Below, piece after piece: positions 11,045 through 22,184 of a DNA stretch of 64,000 nt. Source of the DNA: Limnanthes douglasii subsp. nivea (lineage: Eukaryota; Streptophyta; Magnoliopsida; Brassicales; Limnanthaceae); contig JAUPFV010000002.1 in assembly GCA_036936605.1 (NCBI GenBank), positions 131,238,376 to 131,302,375 of the forward strand, given 5' to 3'. Positions within the stretch are counted from its first letter, which is position 1. The number at the start of each line of letters is the position of its first letter. The position numbers and the translations under genes were made by a program. The notes under the pieces were generated by a model. It searched no databases, was not told the DNA's origin, and saw nothing but the letters and a program-made list of their open reading frames with translations.

Positions 11045-12785
11045 TGTGTCAGAATTTTTCACTTCTTTGATTGTCCGAAGTGGTGCCATAGTAATCAAAA
11101 CGTTTAGCTATACCAGGTCAAATTTTATCACTCATTCACTGACTATGTACCCAAGAAATATTCTGGACCACACCTCAAATGTAAACTTCTCTGGATTTAG
11201 TTTCAAGTTTATCTTCTTTAACTTGGCAAATGCTTCTTCCGAATCTGTAAAGTGGATATCATCCTTTTTGCTTTTCACTAGCATATCATCAATATACACT
11301 TCAACAATCCATCAAATTTTAGCCTCAAAAGTTCTATTTACTAAACGTTGGTAAATAGCCCTAACATTTTTCAACCCAAAAGGCATAACCTTACAACAAT
11401 GGAGGCCTCCTCCAGTAATGAACGAAGTGCTCTCTCGATCATTTGGATCCATCTTGATCTGATTGTGCCCAGCGTATGTATCCGTGAAAGAAAGCGATCT
11501 ATTTCCTAAAGTGGAATCCCCTAACTGATACATTCGAGGAACCAAGAAAGAATATTTTGGTCACGTTTTATTCAACTCAGTAAAATCCACGCACATTCTC
11601 CATTTACCAATTTTATTTTTCACTAAGAATGATTGGCAGTCCACATAGATTACTGGGATTCTCGTGTGTGCCCAACTTTAGATAACCGATCTACTTCGTC
11701 CATAATGGCCTCAGATTTTTCTTGAGAAAAAAATATTATTTTTTGAATGATTGGGCGTAAATTACTTCAAATTTCCAATCTATGGCAGATGATCTCCGTA
11801 GGCAACCTAGTTACATCTTCGGAACACCATGCAAACATGTGCAATCTTGCTAATAAGAACTAAATTAATCTATCCCTCACCTCCAGAGATAACCTTTGTA
11901 CCAATTTTTAAAATCTTCCCATTCGAAAAAATGTAGTCCTCAAAAATTTCGTCTGGAACTAGAAATTTGAGGGTCTCCCTAGGATCCTCAACAAGAGCAG
12001 ACCTCCAAGGAAGACCTCACTAATTGATATGCCTTCTTCGACTCGCCCCATTTAATTTTCTTTAGGGCCAATGTCATTCGATTATATTCTCTTGCCATTT
12101 TGTGGCTAGTCCTGATCGTTCCACATTGTTTCCCACAATATATTTCAAACATTGATGAATAGTTAAAGCCAATGCATGCATCCTACACAACTAATATATT
12201 TCATTGTAGGTACCTATTTTCTAAACGGTACGCGACCCAACTCCACAGTAGCTTCAAATTCCCCAACCACTTCAGTAGTCACCCCAATAAACCCTACAAT
12301 AGTTTGATTTGACCGAAGAATAGCCAAGGGATTTTCTATTTTCTCATAATTTGATATGAACATAATTATGTTAAAATACCTAGATCCATCAAATTTCTTC
12401 GTATATCATCCCCGACAATTCTAGCCACAATTACCACAACATCTTCATGCGAGTCTTCCACTTCCCTCATATCATCATCTTCGAAACACAACAATGAAGA
12501 TGGACTCCTATATAAATTTGGCGAAACACCCACTTCTACTTCTAATTAAGTTGTTAAGTTCACAATATGCCTTTTCAGAGAATAACTTGACGTTCTTGAA
12601 ACAGTATCACCTCCAAAAATTGTTAGTGATTCAAATAAAGTACATAATTCACTAATATTTCCATTTACAACAGTCTCCTCTACTAACATGATCTTATTCA
12701 TGCCTGATTTTGGATCTAAATACTCCGAAGAGACATCAAAAGAGTCGATAGATTCCAAAATCATCAAAGTATTTTCTTGCTTCAA
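11045..12785 (-). pseudogene. Ty3/gypsy protease and reverse transcriptase, degenerate and truncated (module II, copy A)
   Basis: On the minus strand, 12785-12400 holds the region before the protease and the protease itself (HEDVVVIVARIVGDDIRRN; the catalytic DTG is not readable). A broken linker follows (HQCLKYIV near 12140). RT remains from about 11700 to 11045: SFTDTYAGHNQIKMDPNDRE, FITGGGLHCCKVMPFGLKN, and an intact YIDDM box near 11295. After 'FLGYIVSE' near 11140 the sequence breaks off into aORF II. RNase H and integrase are therefore missing, so the module is an internal-deletion derivative. Confidence 0.85.
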
Positions 12786-14564
12786 ACTGTAAAAGAATTT
12801 TTCTTAACAAATGTTGTCAACTTGCCATTCTCGATCAACACCTGTATTTATTTCCCCAATGCCACACAATCTGTTGTATCATGCCTAATATCCTCATGGT
12901 ATTTGCAGTACTTATTGGTTGTACTTTCCCTAGGAGTCTGTATAGGGGCCAATTTGCAGAAACTGTATGTGACTTTGAGCCCTGTAAAAAATTGTTGCTA
13001 CACACTCTGTCAATTAAACAAAATGAGGTGGTCAAACCCATTTGTTTGACACTGGCCTGACACGTTTTTGCATATTTTCCACTTATAAATTCACCCTCGG
13101 TACTGAAGATAACTTGGTCGGAGCTCTTGGTTGGACAGTTGTGGTTGTATGATAAGTAAATGGAATTTGTGTTGGTCGATTACATGTTACCATCAGAGAT
13201 TGTTAGAACTAATATTTTTCAGTTTGCGCCATATACATCATTTCCGATGCATGTATCTCTTCTACCAAAATTATCTTCTTAACTTAATCTTACATTGCCT
13301 CAAACGTCATAGCCTTCTTTTTTTAAATATTATCTTTCAAAATACCGGAGAGGAGTTCCATTCGAAAAGATGTTAAAGCCACCTGATCTTCGCAACCCTC
13401 CATATCGGTCTTAGTTCTGATAAAATGATTAGTATAATCCTTCAAACTCTCCCCCACTTTCTGTCTACAGTAAATTATCGTATCAGGATTCGCTCGGAAC
13501 TTCTTACTCCCCATAAAGTGTTGGCGGAAGATTCTCCAAAATATGTCAAAATTCTTAATACAACCTTGAGGCATACAGTTATAACAATTCGAAGCAGCGC
13601 CCTTAAATGTGTAGAAAACAACCATGCACAATAATTTATCATCATCACCATCATAATTAATCATAAAATTCTTGAACCACTTAATATAAATATCTGGATC
13701 TTGTGTCCCTCGAACTTCTCTAACTTTGAGATGTTGAAGCCTTCTGGCATATGTCCATATAGGATTTCCGCAGACAGAGAAGACGACCTCCAATTTTGTC
13801 ATGTCTTATACGTACTGCCCCTAGGATCTTCGTCCATAACAGTGTACATACCTTCTTTGGACGGGTATGTGAACTGGTTACATATACGATATTCGAAATT
13901 AGGACTTCCCAAATGAATTTATACATGAGTTGCAACTTTATATCTCTTAGCCATATCGACAACTTTATCTCGCTTCTCGGACCCAAGTCCTCTTTTTTCT
14001 TGATCGTTTATTCCTCTCTTCGAATCTCTATTCTGATAGGATGTCCGATGTCCATATTCATTTTCAAATCATTTCTCCTATAACGTTTTCCATATCGGTT
14101 ATGCCATTCTGGAGAGGAAGACTTATCTGAGTCATACATGGAATAGTCACTAGACTCAGTGGACTCCTATCGGCTTCTGGGTTTATTTTTATTTTTGAAG
14201 AATAACGGCTTTGTCTCCAACGCCACTCATGCCCATCGTTGGTCTGATGAACATCCTCTAATTTATCTTTCTCAATTATTTTCTCCCTTTGAACCTCCAA
14301 CCCGAGCCTTATCAAACTCAAAGCTGCATCCTTTTTTGCGTTCAACCTTTCCGTATTTTCCAAAAGTTCTTTCCTCCAAGCTACTAATGCAAACTCCTTA
14401 AGTAGCTCGTTGGCATATTGATCATCATCGTGTTGTTCCTTCATGGTCTACTCTCTGACAAGGCGATCTTCAGACGAGTTTCCAATTAAAAGATCATCAG
14501 TACTAACATTAGGCTCTCATACAATTCATATATCCATTTCTCTCAAAATATTCGTCAATTCCAT
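12786..14564 (-). pseudogene. Retrotransposon gag, degenerate (module II, copy A)
   Basis: Likely start is the ATG at 14564, just after the primer-binding-type sequence. In order on the minus strand: an N-terminal charged helical region (14444-14064: NELLKEFALVAWRKELLENT); the capsid-like Retrotrans_gag segment at 13802-13323 (DPDIYIKWFKNFM, FYTFKGAASNCYNCMP, FRQHFMGSKKF, GESLKDYTNHFIRT); then a nucleocapsid-type motif near 12900 (KYCKYHEDIRHDTTDC) and IENGKLTTFVKK. Stops and frameshifts interrupt it. Gag would form the particle core. Module I has lost this region. Confidence 0.85.
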
Positions 14565-14600
14565 AGTTGTTGTGGTAGAAATATTTCAGGTTCCAATCGT

Positions 14601-14619
14601 TCCCACAGACAGCACCACA
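14601..14619 (-). promoter_or_regulatory. Probable primer-binding site of module II (copy A)
   Basis: The minus strand reads TGTGGTGCTGTCTGTGGGA, like the 'TGGCGCCGTCTGTGGG' sequence found just inside the 5' LTR of Tat-type elements. It lies between the LTR-like L3 segment and the gag ATG. The priming tRNA was not assigned. Confidence 0.6.
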
Positions 14620-15090
14620 AGAAAACTAGAGAGAGAAATTGAAAAAAGTAGGAATAAAGTAATGATTGATCCCTTTCCTCAAAAGGGAATGTTGCTTTAT
14701 CTAGTACAAGGGAGAGGCCCGTAAATTACATGATTACCCCTTTTATGGTCACCTCACCCACTATTTTACTAATCTCAACCATAATTATTAGTTATTACAT
14801 TAGTCCTCATCAATGTTACACCTTTTTAAGGTTTATTTTACAAGACTTTTATAAATCCAAATTACCTCCCCTTTTAAACCAATTTGACTATTGTTCCAAA
14901 TAATTATTTCCCTTATCAGTTTTGACTTCATGATGTTCGCGTGATGATCGACGTCGGACAGATGTCAGCGTAATTATGGTATTTTTTACCATAAATAAAA
15001 GGTCCCACATGGTGCCATAATGATCCACTACCTTGTTTCTTCTTAGTGAGAGAAAGTTTCAATATATATATATATAGAGAAAAAAAAAGG
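14620..15090 (-). mobile_element. LTR-like segment L3 (5' LTR of module II, shared with aORF III, copy A)
   Basis: Adjacent to the primer-binding-type sequence, this stretch matches parts of L1 (7671-7850) and L2 (8190-8340). It also directly precedes aORF III with a TATA-like ATAAATAAAA at 14991. One LTR thus serves as the 5' LTR of module II and the aORF-side LTR of module III, the arrangement expected of head-to-tail elements sharing an LTR. Confidence 0.65.
14991..15000 (+). promoter_or_regulatory. TATA-like box of aORF III (copy A)
   Basis: ATAAATAAAA lies about 120 bases before the ATG at 15112, in the equivalent position to the boxes at 9, 8975 and 22893. Confidence 0.4.
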
Positions 15091-15111
15091 ATTTTCCGTC
15101 TCCGACTATCA

Positions 15112-17259
15112 ATGTCTTTCAGCCACACTTGTCTTGCTCAGAATATCTTCACATGTTTGGATCTACCGTTTCTAGAGTTGCATTCAAATTCGGTTACTCA
15201 AAAAAAACTTCAGGATATTCCAGTCATGGATTCCTTCGATAAGGCTACTACTTCGAAAGCGGTTAAAGAGTACTTCCGACAACCAAGGTCCAAAATCTCT
15301 AAAGAGCCCCCTCAAGCCGAGTAGTCGGCCTTGAATTTTGAAATCTGGTTTCCTCATCATGCCTTCCTCGAAATAATTGTTTATAGGTACCTTGACCCCA
15401 GCGAACTTCGTAGGATGAGGGCTCGATAATACATTCTATACATTTTTAAGCTTCGACTACCAATTAAAGGAAAAAACCTTTCTCCACGAGGCCTGACAAG
15501 TAGGTCTTCTTCATCCATATTTTATATTGGGAATTCTGGTTCTATTTCTACCCCCGAATCAGGGAGTTCTTTGGTGCACTCATATCCTATCCTAGCTATG
15601 CTAGTCTGAACACTTGGAGGATCATGATCTCTTTTATAATTGTCTCAGTGTCGAAGATTTTTCATTTACGCTGAACTAGCTATTTATCAATTATACCATC
15701 TACAACCATTCTCAGTATCCTGATTACTATATCTTCATCCTCAAATAAATCAAGTTGGTGATTGATCTATCGGAAACTTATGAAGAGTGAAATAGGAAGT
15801 TTGTCATTGTTCGATGAGCGTAGGAAATTTGGATTCATATAAGTTCAAAAAATGTAAGCTTTTTCAGCAATTCGTGGAGCAACAAGCGTATGTAACCTAT
15901 TCTCGCACCCAGACATCTATTCGCGGTGTCTCTTTCTATTTTTTCCAAATACTCATTTTTCTATTTATGTTGTTTTCTTGTTGAATACATGAAGTTGTTC
16001 AACACCGGCACCAAACCGGATAAAGGGAAACTCTTGAAATTGAGTGACTGGGCTAGGAATACATACGATGACAAATTTCACAAGTGATTTACCGTTGACA
16101 ACCTATTGGTTCTAATTTTTTCCACCTTCTTGATGAAAGCAAGGGCGTCAACAAGGGTAGACTTCTCGAAACTCAAATCGGACCTAGAGAAAACCCTCAA
16201 AACTGCATGTTCCAATCAAAGTTCAAACAAGTGATTTTCTCAAACAAAAAGATATGATCATTCAAAAAAGAAGACAAAGTATGATGAATATTTGAAGTCT
16301 TCTGATGGGTAAAAAAAGATGAGCTCATATGTCCTGCCAGAGGAGTCTTCTATTGGTGGTCTCCAATGTGTAAAGGTAGAGAAAACTGGTAAGAAAGGTT
16401 TCATGATCAATGCAAAAGTGTCTCATTGTTCCCATGAACCCTCAAAGAGCTTTGAAGCGAAAGGAAATGCGTCTCAAGACGCAGTTGAGTTTCAAGTCAT
16501 GCCTAAGGTTTCCACCGGTATATAAATACCTTCACTCATACTCGGGCTGCCTCTAACCAGACTATTCTAACATGATGAGTTGGCACTTAAATTTACAGAA
16601 CAAGGTAATCTCATTCCCATAAAATCCTTTTGTTGGGCTCGAGCCTTCTTAGCTTTTGAAAGACTTCTCTATATTTTTATCTCTCAAACAACATTTGGGT
16701 TATGGTACAAGAAATCCATGTTACAATCGGATTCACCAATAAGCCTATGAAACGTGTGATTGACGATGAATAATTTGAGAATGCAAGGTGTCATATTAAA
16801 AAATCAATGCTCGAATGTGGAAATGTAAAACTCTACAATGACATTCTCACCAACTAAACAGTTACCAACCTCAATGCCAAAGTCACTAAACTTGAAGAGA
16901 AATACAAAAAATTCAAAAAACATAATAAAGATGTACAAGACTATGTTAGGTTCATGGCGGACAAAATAGATAAGATCCGAGAAGAAATAGTTTTTTACTT
17001 CCATCGATGCTTCCCAAATCTCAGGCTATGTTTGTTTTAGGAACCTGTCTATGAATAAAAATACCCTACAGGGGTGTCATTGTAGTTTGACCAAATATTT
17101 GTATATAACCTCTAAAGAAGTCAGATAGAAGAAGTTGAGAGGGTAAGTAAGATTGACTTGAGTCTGAACCTCGAGAACCCTCCGAGTCTAGACAAATAGA
17201 CCAATGGTGATTTCTCGACCACTTCTCGTGATACTGAAGTTAATCCCGCTGGAAACTAA
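15112..17259 (+). pseudogene. Tat-type extra ORF (aORF III), degenerate, copy A
   Basis: This is the third extra ORF. The N-terminus is open from ATG 15112 for 70 residues (MSFSHTCLAQ start, PPQAE end) and then broken. A probable intron runs from about 15889 (GTATGTAA) to about 15990. It is followed by GKLLKLSDWARNTYDDKFHK, the counterpart of VNEWASENWENGFHNCF in aORF I and LSIWTDEHWNHKFHQSF in aORF II. A Lys/Glu-rich coiled coil lies at about 16740-17010 (NLNAKVTKLEEKYKKFKKH). The last readable residues are EVNPAGN, with a stop at 17257. No gag-pol follows it. Confidence 0.6.
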
Positions 17260-17490
17260 TCAAAAATATCTTGTCTCACTATCGAGATGCAATTTAACTA
17301 CGTTGTATTTTGACTATTTTTTGAACCAGCAAGAGTCCTTAATTCGGGCACGCATTTTTGGCATGTAACCCTTATCATTTGTAACACTATTGTATATATT
17401 TAGTTATGAAATGAACAAGAACTTCAATTAGGACATGCACACTTTCATTTTATGCTTCGATATTCGTTGGTACTTTAGTTTTTCTAGGCA
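17260..17490. other. 3' region after aORF III, no gene seen (copy A)
   Basis: AT-rich sequence with the phrase 'agagtccttaattcgggcacgcattttt' reminiscent of the region after aORF I. It leads into the tandem repeat. Nothing coding is seen. Confidence 0.45.
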
Positions 17491-17830
17491 ATAAGAGAAA
17501 TTTGGTTTTATCTGAAACCCTCTTTCTCAGAACTCAAAAAGATCTATATGTTGTGGGAAATCTTCTAGCAATGAGGGAAGTTCATTTTTGCTCAAACCCC
17601 TAAGTTTGGATCTCGAAATAGACCCATATTTTATAAGAATTTTTCTGGTGATGAGGGGAGTTCGGTTTTACCCAAACCCCTAAGATCATAGCTCAAAATA
17701 GACCCATATGTCGTGAGAACATTTCTTTCTATGAGAGGAGTTTAGTTTTACCCGAACCCTTGCTCAAAATACACCCATATGTTGTGGGATTCACGCAATG
17801 AGGGGAGTTCGGTTTTACCTAAACCCCTGA
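17491..17830. repeat. 80-bp tandem repeat, about five units (copy A)
   Basis: The phrase 'atgaggggagttcggttttaccc' and its variants start at 17491, 17571, 17651, 17731 and 17797, giving spacings of 80, 80, 80 and 66. Each unit also includes 'aaatagacccatatgttgtg'. Tandem repeats between coding part and LTR are common in Tat elements. Confidence 0.85.
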
Positions 17831-18529
17831 GTTTTTTTACTTGTGGCTTCTTGCGAGAAATGAATTTTTCATTGCATTTCAAAGTTAATGAATTGAATAA
17901 AGAGATAACAAAACTTCTAACATAAAATATTGTTCAACATAACTGGGTGGATGATGTCTTAAAACACAGTTCACAAAACATGAACTAATTACCATAGCGA
18001 TCCAAAGAATATAAGTTCAAATGATAACAAGAACATAAAAAAACAAATAATCACTTTTCATTACCATGAGAACCATGAATATTGGTTTTTTAGAGTCGTG
18101 AACGTGGAAATATCTCAAATCAACTACCAAATTATCTGAAACCCAACTTCTATAATCTCTCAAACCATGTTATTCTTCTAAAATGTTCTTTAACAATCTT
18201 CGAGAAAAATTTATATTCGTTCTACTCAATTTTTCTTGGTGGCGGAGGATCATTCATGATTATAAGTTTTTGGTATATTACTTTCATTCTTTTAATTTTG
18301 TTACTATTTGATTTATTTATTTTTTTATTAGTTTTTTTTATTATTTTAAATTTTTAAATGACATCAAACAGAAAGCGACAAAATGGTCGACCATTGGCTT
18401 ATACATACTTACATTCTTTTGATTATAATAATTAATATATGCATGATCCTTAAGATATTGATCTAGGAAATCCAACCTTCGAACAAATTATTCACATACT
18501 AGCGGTATCGATTGTAGCTGTGGTTAGAA
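17831..18529. other. AT-rich stretch, no gene seen (copy A)
   Basis: Low-complexity A/T-rich DNA with a T-rich tract at 18290-18355. It may contain the 5' flank or lost N-terminus of the hAT transposase that follows. No TIR of the hAT element could be identified by eye. Confidence 0.5.
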
Positions 18530-19821
18530 GTCTACGAATATAATATCTTGGGTATGGGATCAATTTCTTGTAAAACATGAAAATGATATAGATCTGTTTA
18601 AACATTATGGAAAATAATATAATTTTAAGGATTAAAAAACAAACAACAACATCAAGGGTATGATGAGACACTTAGAGAAGGAACACATAATTAAATATAT
18701 TTCTAAAATTCTTGAAGAAAGAAATCAAACCATAGATTTGAATATTAGTAATGCATTTATTTTCAATGAGAATACATATAAGGATGAAACCATGATATTT
18801 GTGGTTGGTAGTGCATTTGGTTTTACCGTGTCATGAAGATACAAGATATATAAAATATTTGAAAAGCTAAAAGAATCATTAGGGATATAATATTAAATTT
18901 TCCATAAATAATTTAATTTGACTAATTATATAACAAAATTTTGTGAATTTAACGTTATATGTCTTACTTTACATTGGACTGATCCTGATTAGATACTTCA
19001 AAGAAGAATAATATATTTTTGTGTCGTTGCCAAGCAAACTGCTGCTATAATTAGAGAAAGTATTTTAGAATGTATGCAGGATTTTAAAGTTACAAATAAA
19101 CTTTATGTCAATTTCTTTTGATAATGTATATGCGAACGATGCAACTATTAAAATAGTTAAAATTGATTGTAAACCGTATTTTCATAAAATATTTCACAAT
19201 GGATATTTTTGTCGTATAATTCAATTGGTTGCAAAAAATAAAATAAGTGTGATATTTATTGATTTTATTGAGCCTATTAAAAATATGGTCCTACCATGCT
19301 CGACCTCGAATCTTATACGAGATTTTAAAAATATTATTTTAAGATGTCGAATCTAGATGGAACTCTACATATGATCATCTTGCATGTGCTTATAAGTATA
19401 ATGAATAAATTAATAAGCTTTATAATAGATATAATACTATTTATCGTCTTAATGAATTACATTGGCTACATTGTGTTGCATTGTTACGTTTTTTGAAGTC
19501 ATTTAAAATGCTACTAAATTTTTATATACACAATGTACTTCTAATATTCATTTGGACCTTCTTAGTATCACTAATCTTATCATCCATATAGACATATATA
19601 CAGATCATAATGTATGTCGCAAAATAGTTCCTCGTATCTAAGCAAAATGTGAAAAGTGTTTCCATCCCATCCAACACACGTATACTTTTGAGTGTATTTT
19701 TATCCTTTTAAAAAACATGATGGACGAGTTATCAATTTAGTTTGGCTATTTTATGAAAGTATCAGACTTGCAAATGGACCATAGGATCACAACGCATATA
19801 TTCAAGAAATTGACTTTGATT

Positions 19822-19889
<68 letters not shown>

Positions 19890-20422
19890 GGCGCGCGCGC
19901 TGATAAACACGAAAGAAATAAGTATACTAGATCTTCAAATTTAACGGGTAAAGGGAGCAAAAAATCACGGTAACGAAGTCAAACTACACTGCTAAGTGGA
20001 ACGATAACAATAACAACTCCTCAAGTTGTTAATAAAGTGACAACATATTTGAACACTGTGTATGATTTAACAAAGTATGATGAAACAAACCCTCTTGATA
20101 TTTTAAGATGGTGAAAATCCAAAGAAGACCAACTTCTGATTCTTTCCATGTTGCCATTGAGGTTCTTTTTATACCTATTTATATTGTGTCAAGTGAAATT
20201 GCATTTAGTTATGCCAGATTTTAATACAAAATTAAATGAACAAGAGTAACTAACGATGCATTTATAGTATGTGTTGCAGTAAATGACTAGTCTGCGACGA
20301 CCTATATGCCATAAGACATATAATATAAAATATAAGAGAATCAAATGGACACATTCGATATATTTGATAATATTGAAGAATATATTTTGAATGAAGATGT
20401 TGATTGACGTGAAGATGAATAA
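18530..20422 (+). pseudogene. hAT-family transposase, degenerate (copy A)
   Basis: The reading has to be followed across frames. A BED-zinc-finger-like tail (GMMRHLEKEH) lies at about 18660. The central transposase follows: LTLHWTDPD and LQRRIIYF (about 18960-19025), AAIIRESILECMQDFKV, then the catalytic-region block ISFDNVYANDATIKIVK (about 19110), equivalent to the 'T(V/F)DNASAN' motif of hAT. SRWNSTY lies at about 19355. The hAT dimerisation domain is at about 20090-20220 (LDILRW, LLILSML, IYIVSSEIAFSYA), and a C-terminal acidic tail ends near 20420. A microsatellite interrupts it at 19822-19900. Many stops and shifts mean it is inactive. Transposases of this type cut and paste DNA and often have domesticated relatives in plants. 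Confidence 0.82.
19822..19900. repeat. Compound (AT)n(GT)22 plus GC-alternating microsatellite (copy A)
   Basis: About 15 bases of alternating TA are followed by 22 GT repeats (19837-19880) and a 20-base alternating G/C block with one GG break. Alternating GT and GC purine-pyrimidine runs are the classical sequence type for Z-DNA. Copy B has 50 GT units. Confidence 0.97.
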
Positions 20423-21480
20423 CCTTTTGAATGAAAAGACAAAAACAATTCTGATTGAAAAAATTCGTAATATAAATTTATTAGTGAATTTGTAATAAGG
20501 TAGTTCAAATTGAGAAAACTTGTATGGATCCTACCTCGTAAGATTATAAATTATGAAAGACTTAAATCAATAAAATTTTATTTTTTATCATTCAAACTCA
20601 TAATATAATAACCTGTCACAATTTTTTCACCACTTAAAATAAACAAACTATAACTATAATCAAACTAGAACAATTATTTTATCATTAATAATGATCAAAA
20701 TATAACAACACTTGCAGTACTAATAATCAAATCATAATAATAATCAAAATATTAATAAAATTATATTTTATCTTATACTACTTCTAAATTATAATATACA
20801 AACTATATAATCAAACTATAAATTTTATAATAATTTTTTTATCAAACAATAATGATACATACTCTACGTATTATAAAAAAATAAATAAAAAGTTTAATTA
20901 TTAATTAAATATTACAAACTTGACTCTTAAAAATTCACAACATTCTAAAGAATATAAAATAGAAATTATTATGGGTTTTGGATGAATACAAAAATTATCA
21001 CATTTTTCACGTTTTCTATGACGGTACTGTTATTATGACAGAACATGATGTGATTATTGTCGTGTCGTACCGTGACGAGACTGGACGAGGAAAATATTTG
21101 TAATGTCCAGTCTCCCCTTGCCTTGATGATTCACCTTGCCTCACATGTCCATTCTTGTAAAAATAATGTTACTATAATACCATGACCAAGATGACGTGCA
21201 TCCCGCCGTCTTATGTCCCTTTCTACTGACCATGGTAATGAAATATATTCTCAAGACAAATTAGGTTGATAATTTGTATAGTATCAAGTAGTTTATATCT
21301 TAATAAAACTTATTTTCAGATTGGAGACGCTTTAAAGAATTATTGATGGATGTGTATTTTACCAAACTATATGACTTGACTTAAATTAACATGGGATTTT
21401 GTGTGCACATTTGTTGTACCATATTGTTAGAAATTTAAATCTTTCGTGAGAAAACGAAAGGTCTAATAATTTAATTAAAC
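20423..21480. other. AT-rich intergenic DNA, no gene seen (copy A)
   Basis: Very A/T-rich, with short 'ataat' and 'caaactataa' repeats at 20630-20900. From 21000 to 21240 it is more mixed, with a local near-inverted pair (gacggtactgttattatgac and gtcgtaccgtgac). No protein similarity is recognised. Confidence 0.5.
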
Positions 21481-22184
21481 GTGATGTATGATGTTTTCCA
21501 TCACCATCATACACAACATCTCCGGCTAATTCATCCCTTGAAGCGTATCCTTTTATTATTTATGTTAGGGAAATTAACAATATCCAAAAAAATATTTGAC
21601 CCATACGTAAAAAGACTCGCCAGATCAAAGCTTAACCACTCAGCCAAAGAAATAGCCAAAGTTGGTGAACACGAGTCGAAAGGTTGTTGAAGGTAATCAG
21701 ATATTCGACTCTTACCTTATTTCTAGAATAAAGTTAACACAAAACAGAAAATAAATCAAGCACACGAAAAGAGATTTGACGTGGTTTGGATCATGAAGAA
21801 ATCTTACATCTATGGGTAACATATAAAATATGAAATAAATCAAACACACGACAAGAGATTTAACGTGGTTTGGATCATGAAGAAATCTTCAAGGTTTCTC
21901 TATCTAAAAACACTCGCCGCTCTTCTCTATAATCTACGTTTCGTAACCTTCACCACCCGTTATACTTCTTATATTTATAAATTCAAAGAAATTCTTAATT
22001 CTTCAACATACGCTCCACATTATATCTCATTAATGGACGACTATAATAAATCTTTAGTCTTTCAAAACATGAAATGACAATTAAAAGACAATTCATAAGC
22101 ATCAAATTTGAGGACATGTGATACAACTCAACCAAAAGATATCTCAAACAAATTTGAAATGACCTAAGACTTAGTTACAATCAT
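21481..22184. other. Repeat-derived stretch with 84-bp-spaced direct repeat (copy A)
   Basis: A segment at 21749-21806 recurs at 21833-21890 with few changes and includes 'acgtggtttggatcatgaag'. The phrase is like the 'agatttacgtggttcgg' often seen in small plant LTR or TRIM elements. A 70-codon frame at 21865-22077 has no recognisable similarity and is not called as a gene. Confidence 0.45.

Noticed and set aside
17491..17830. CRISPR-like array because of regular 80-base spacing
   Set aside because: Repeats are imperfect, the whole unit is repeated rather than repeat plus unique spacer, and the sequence is a plant genome.
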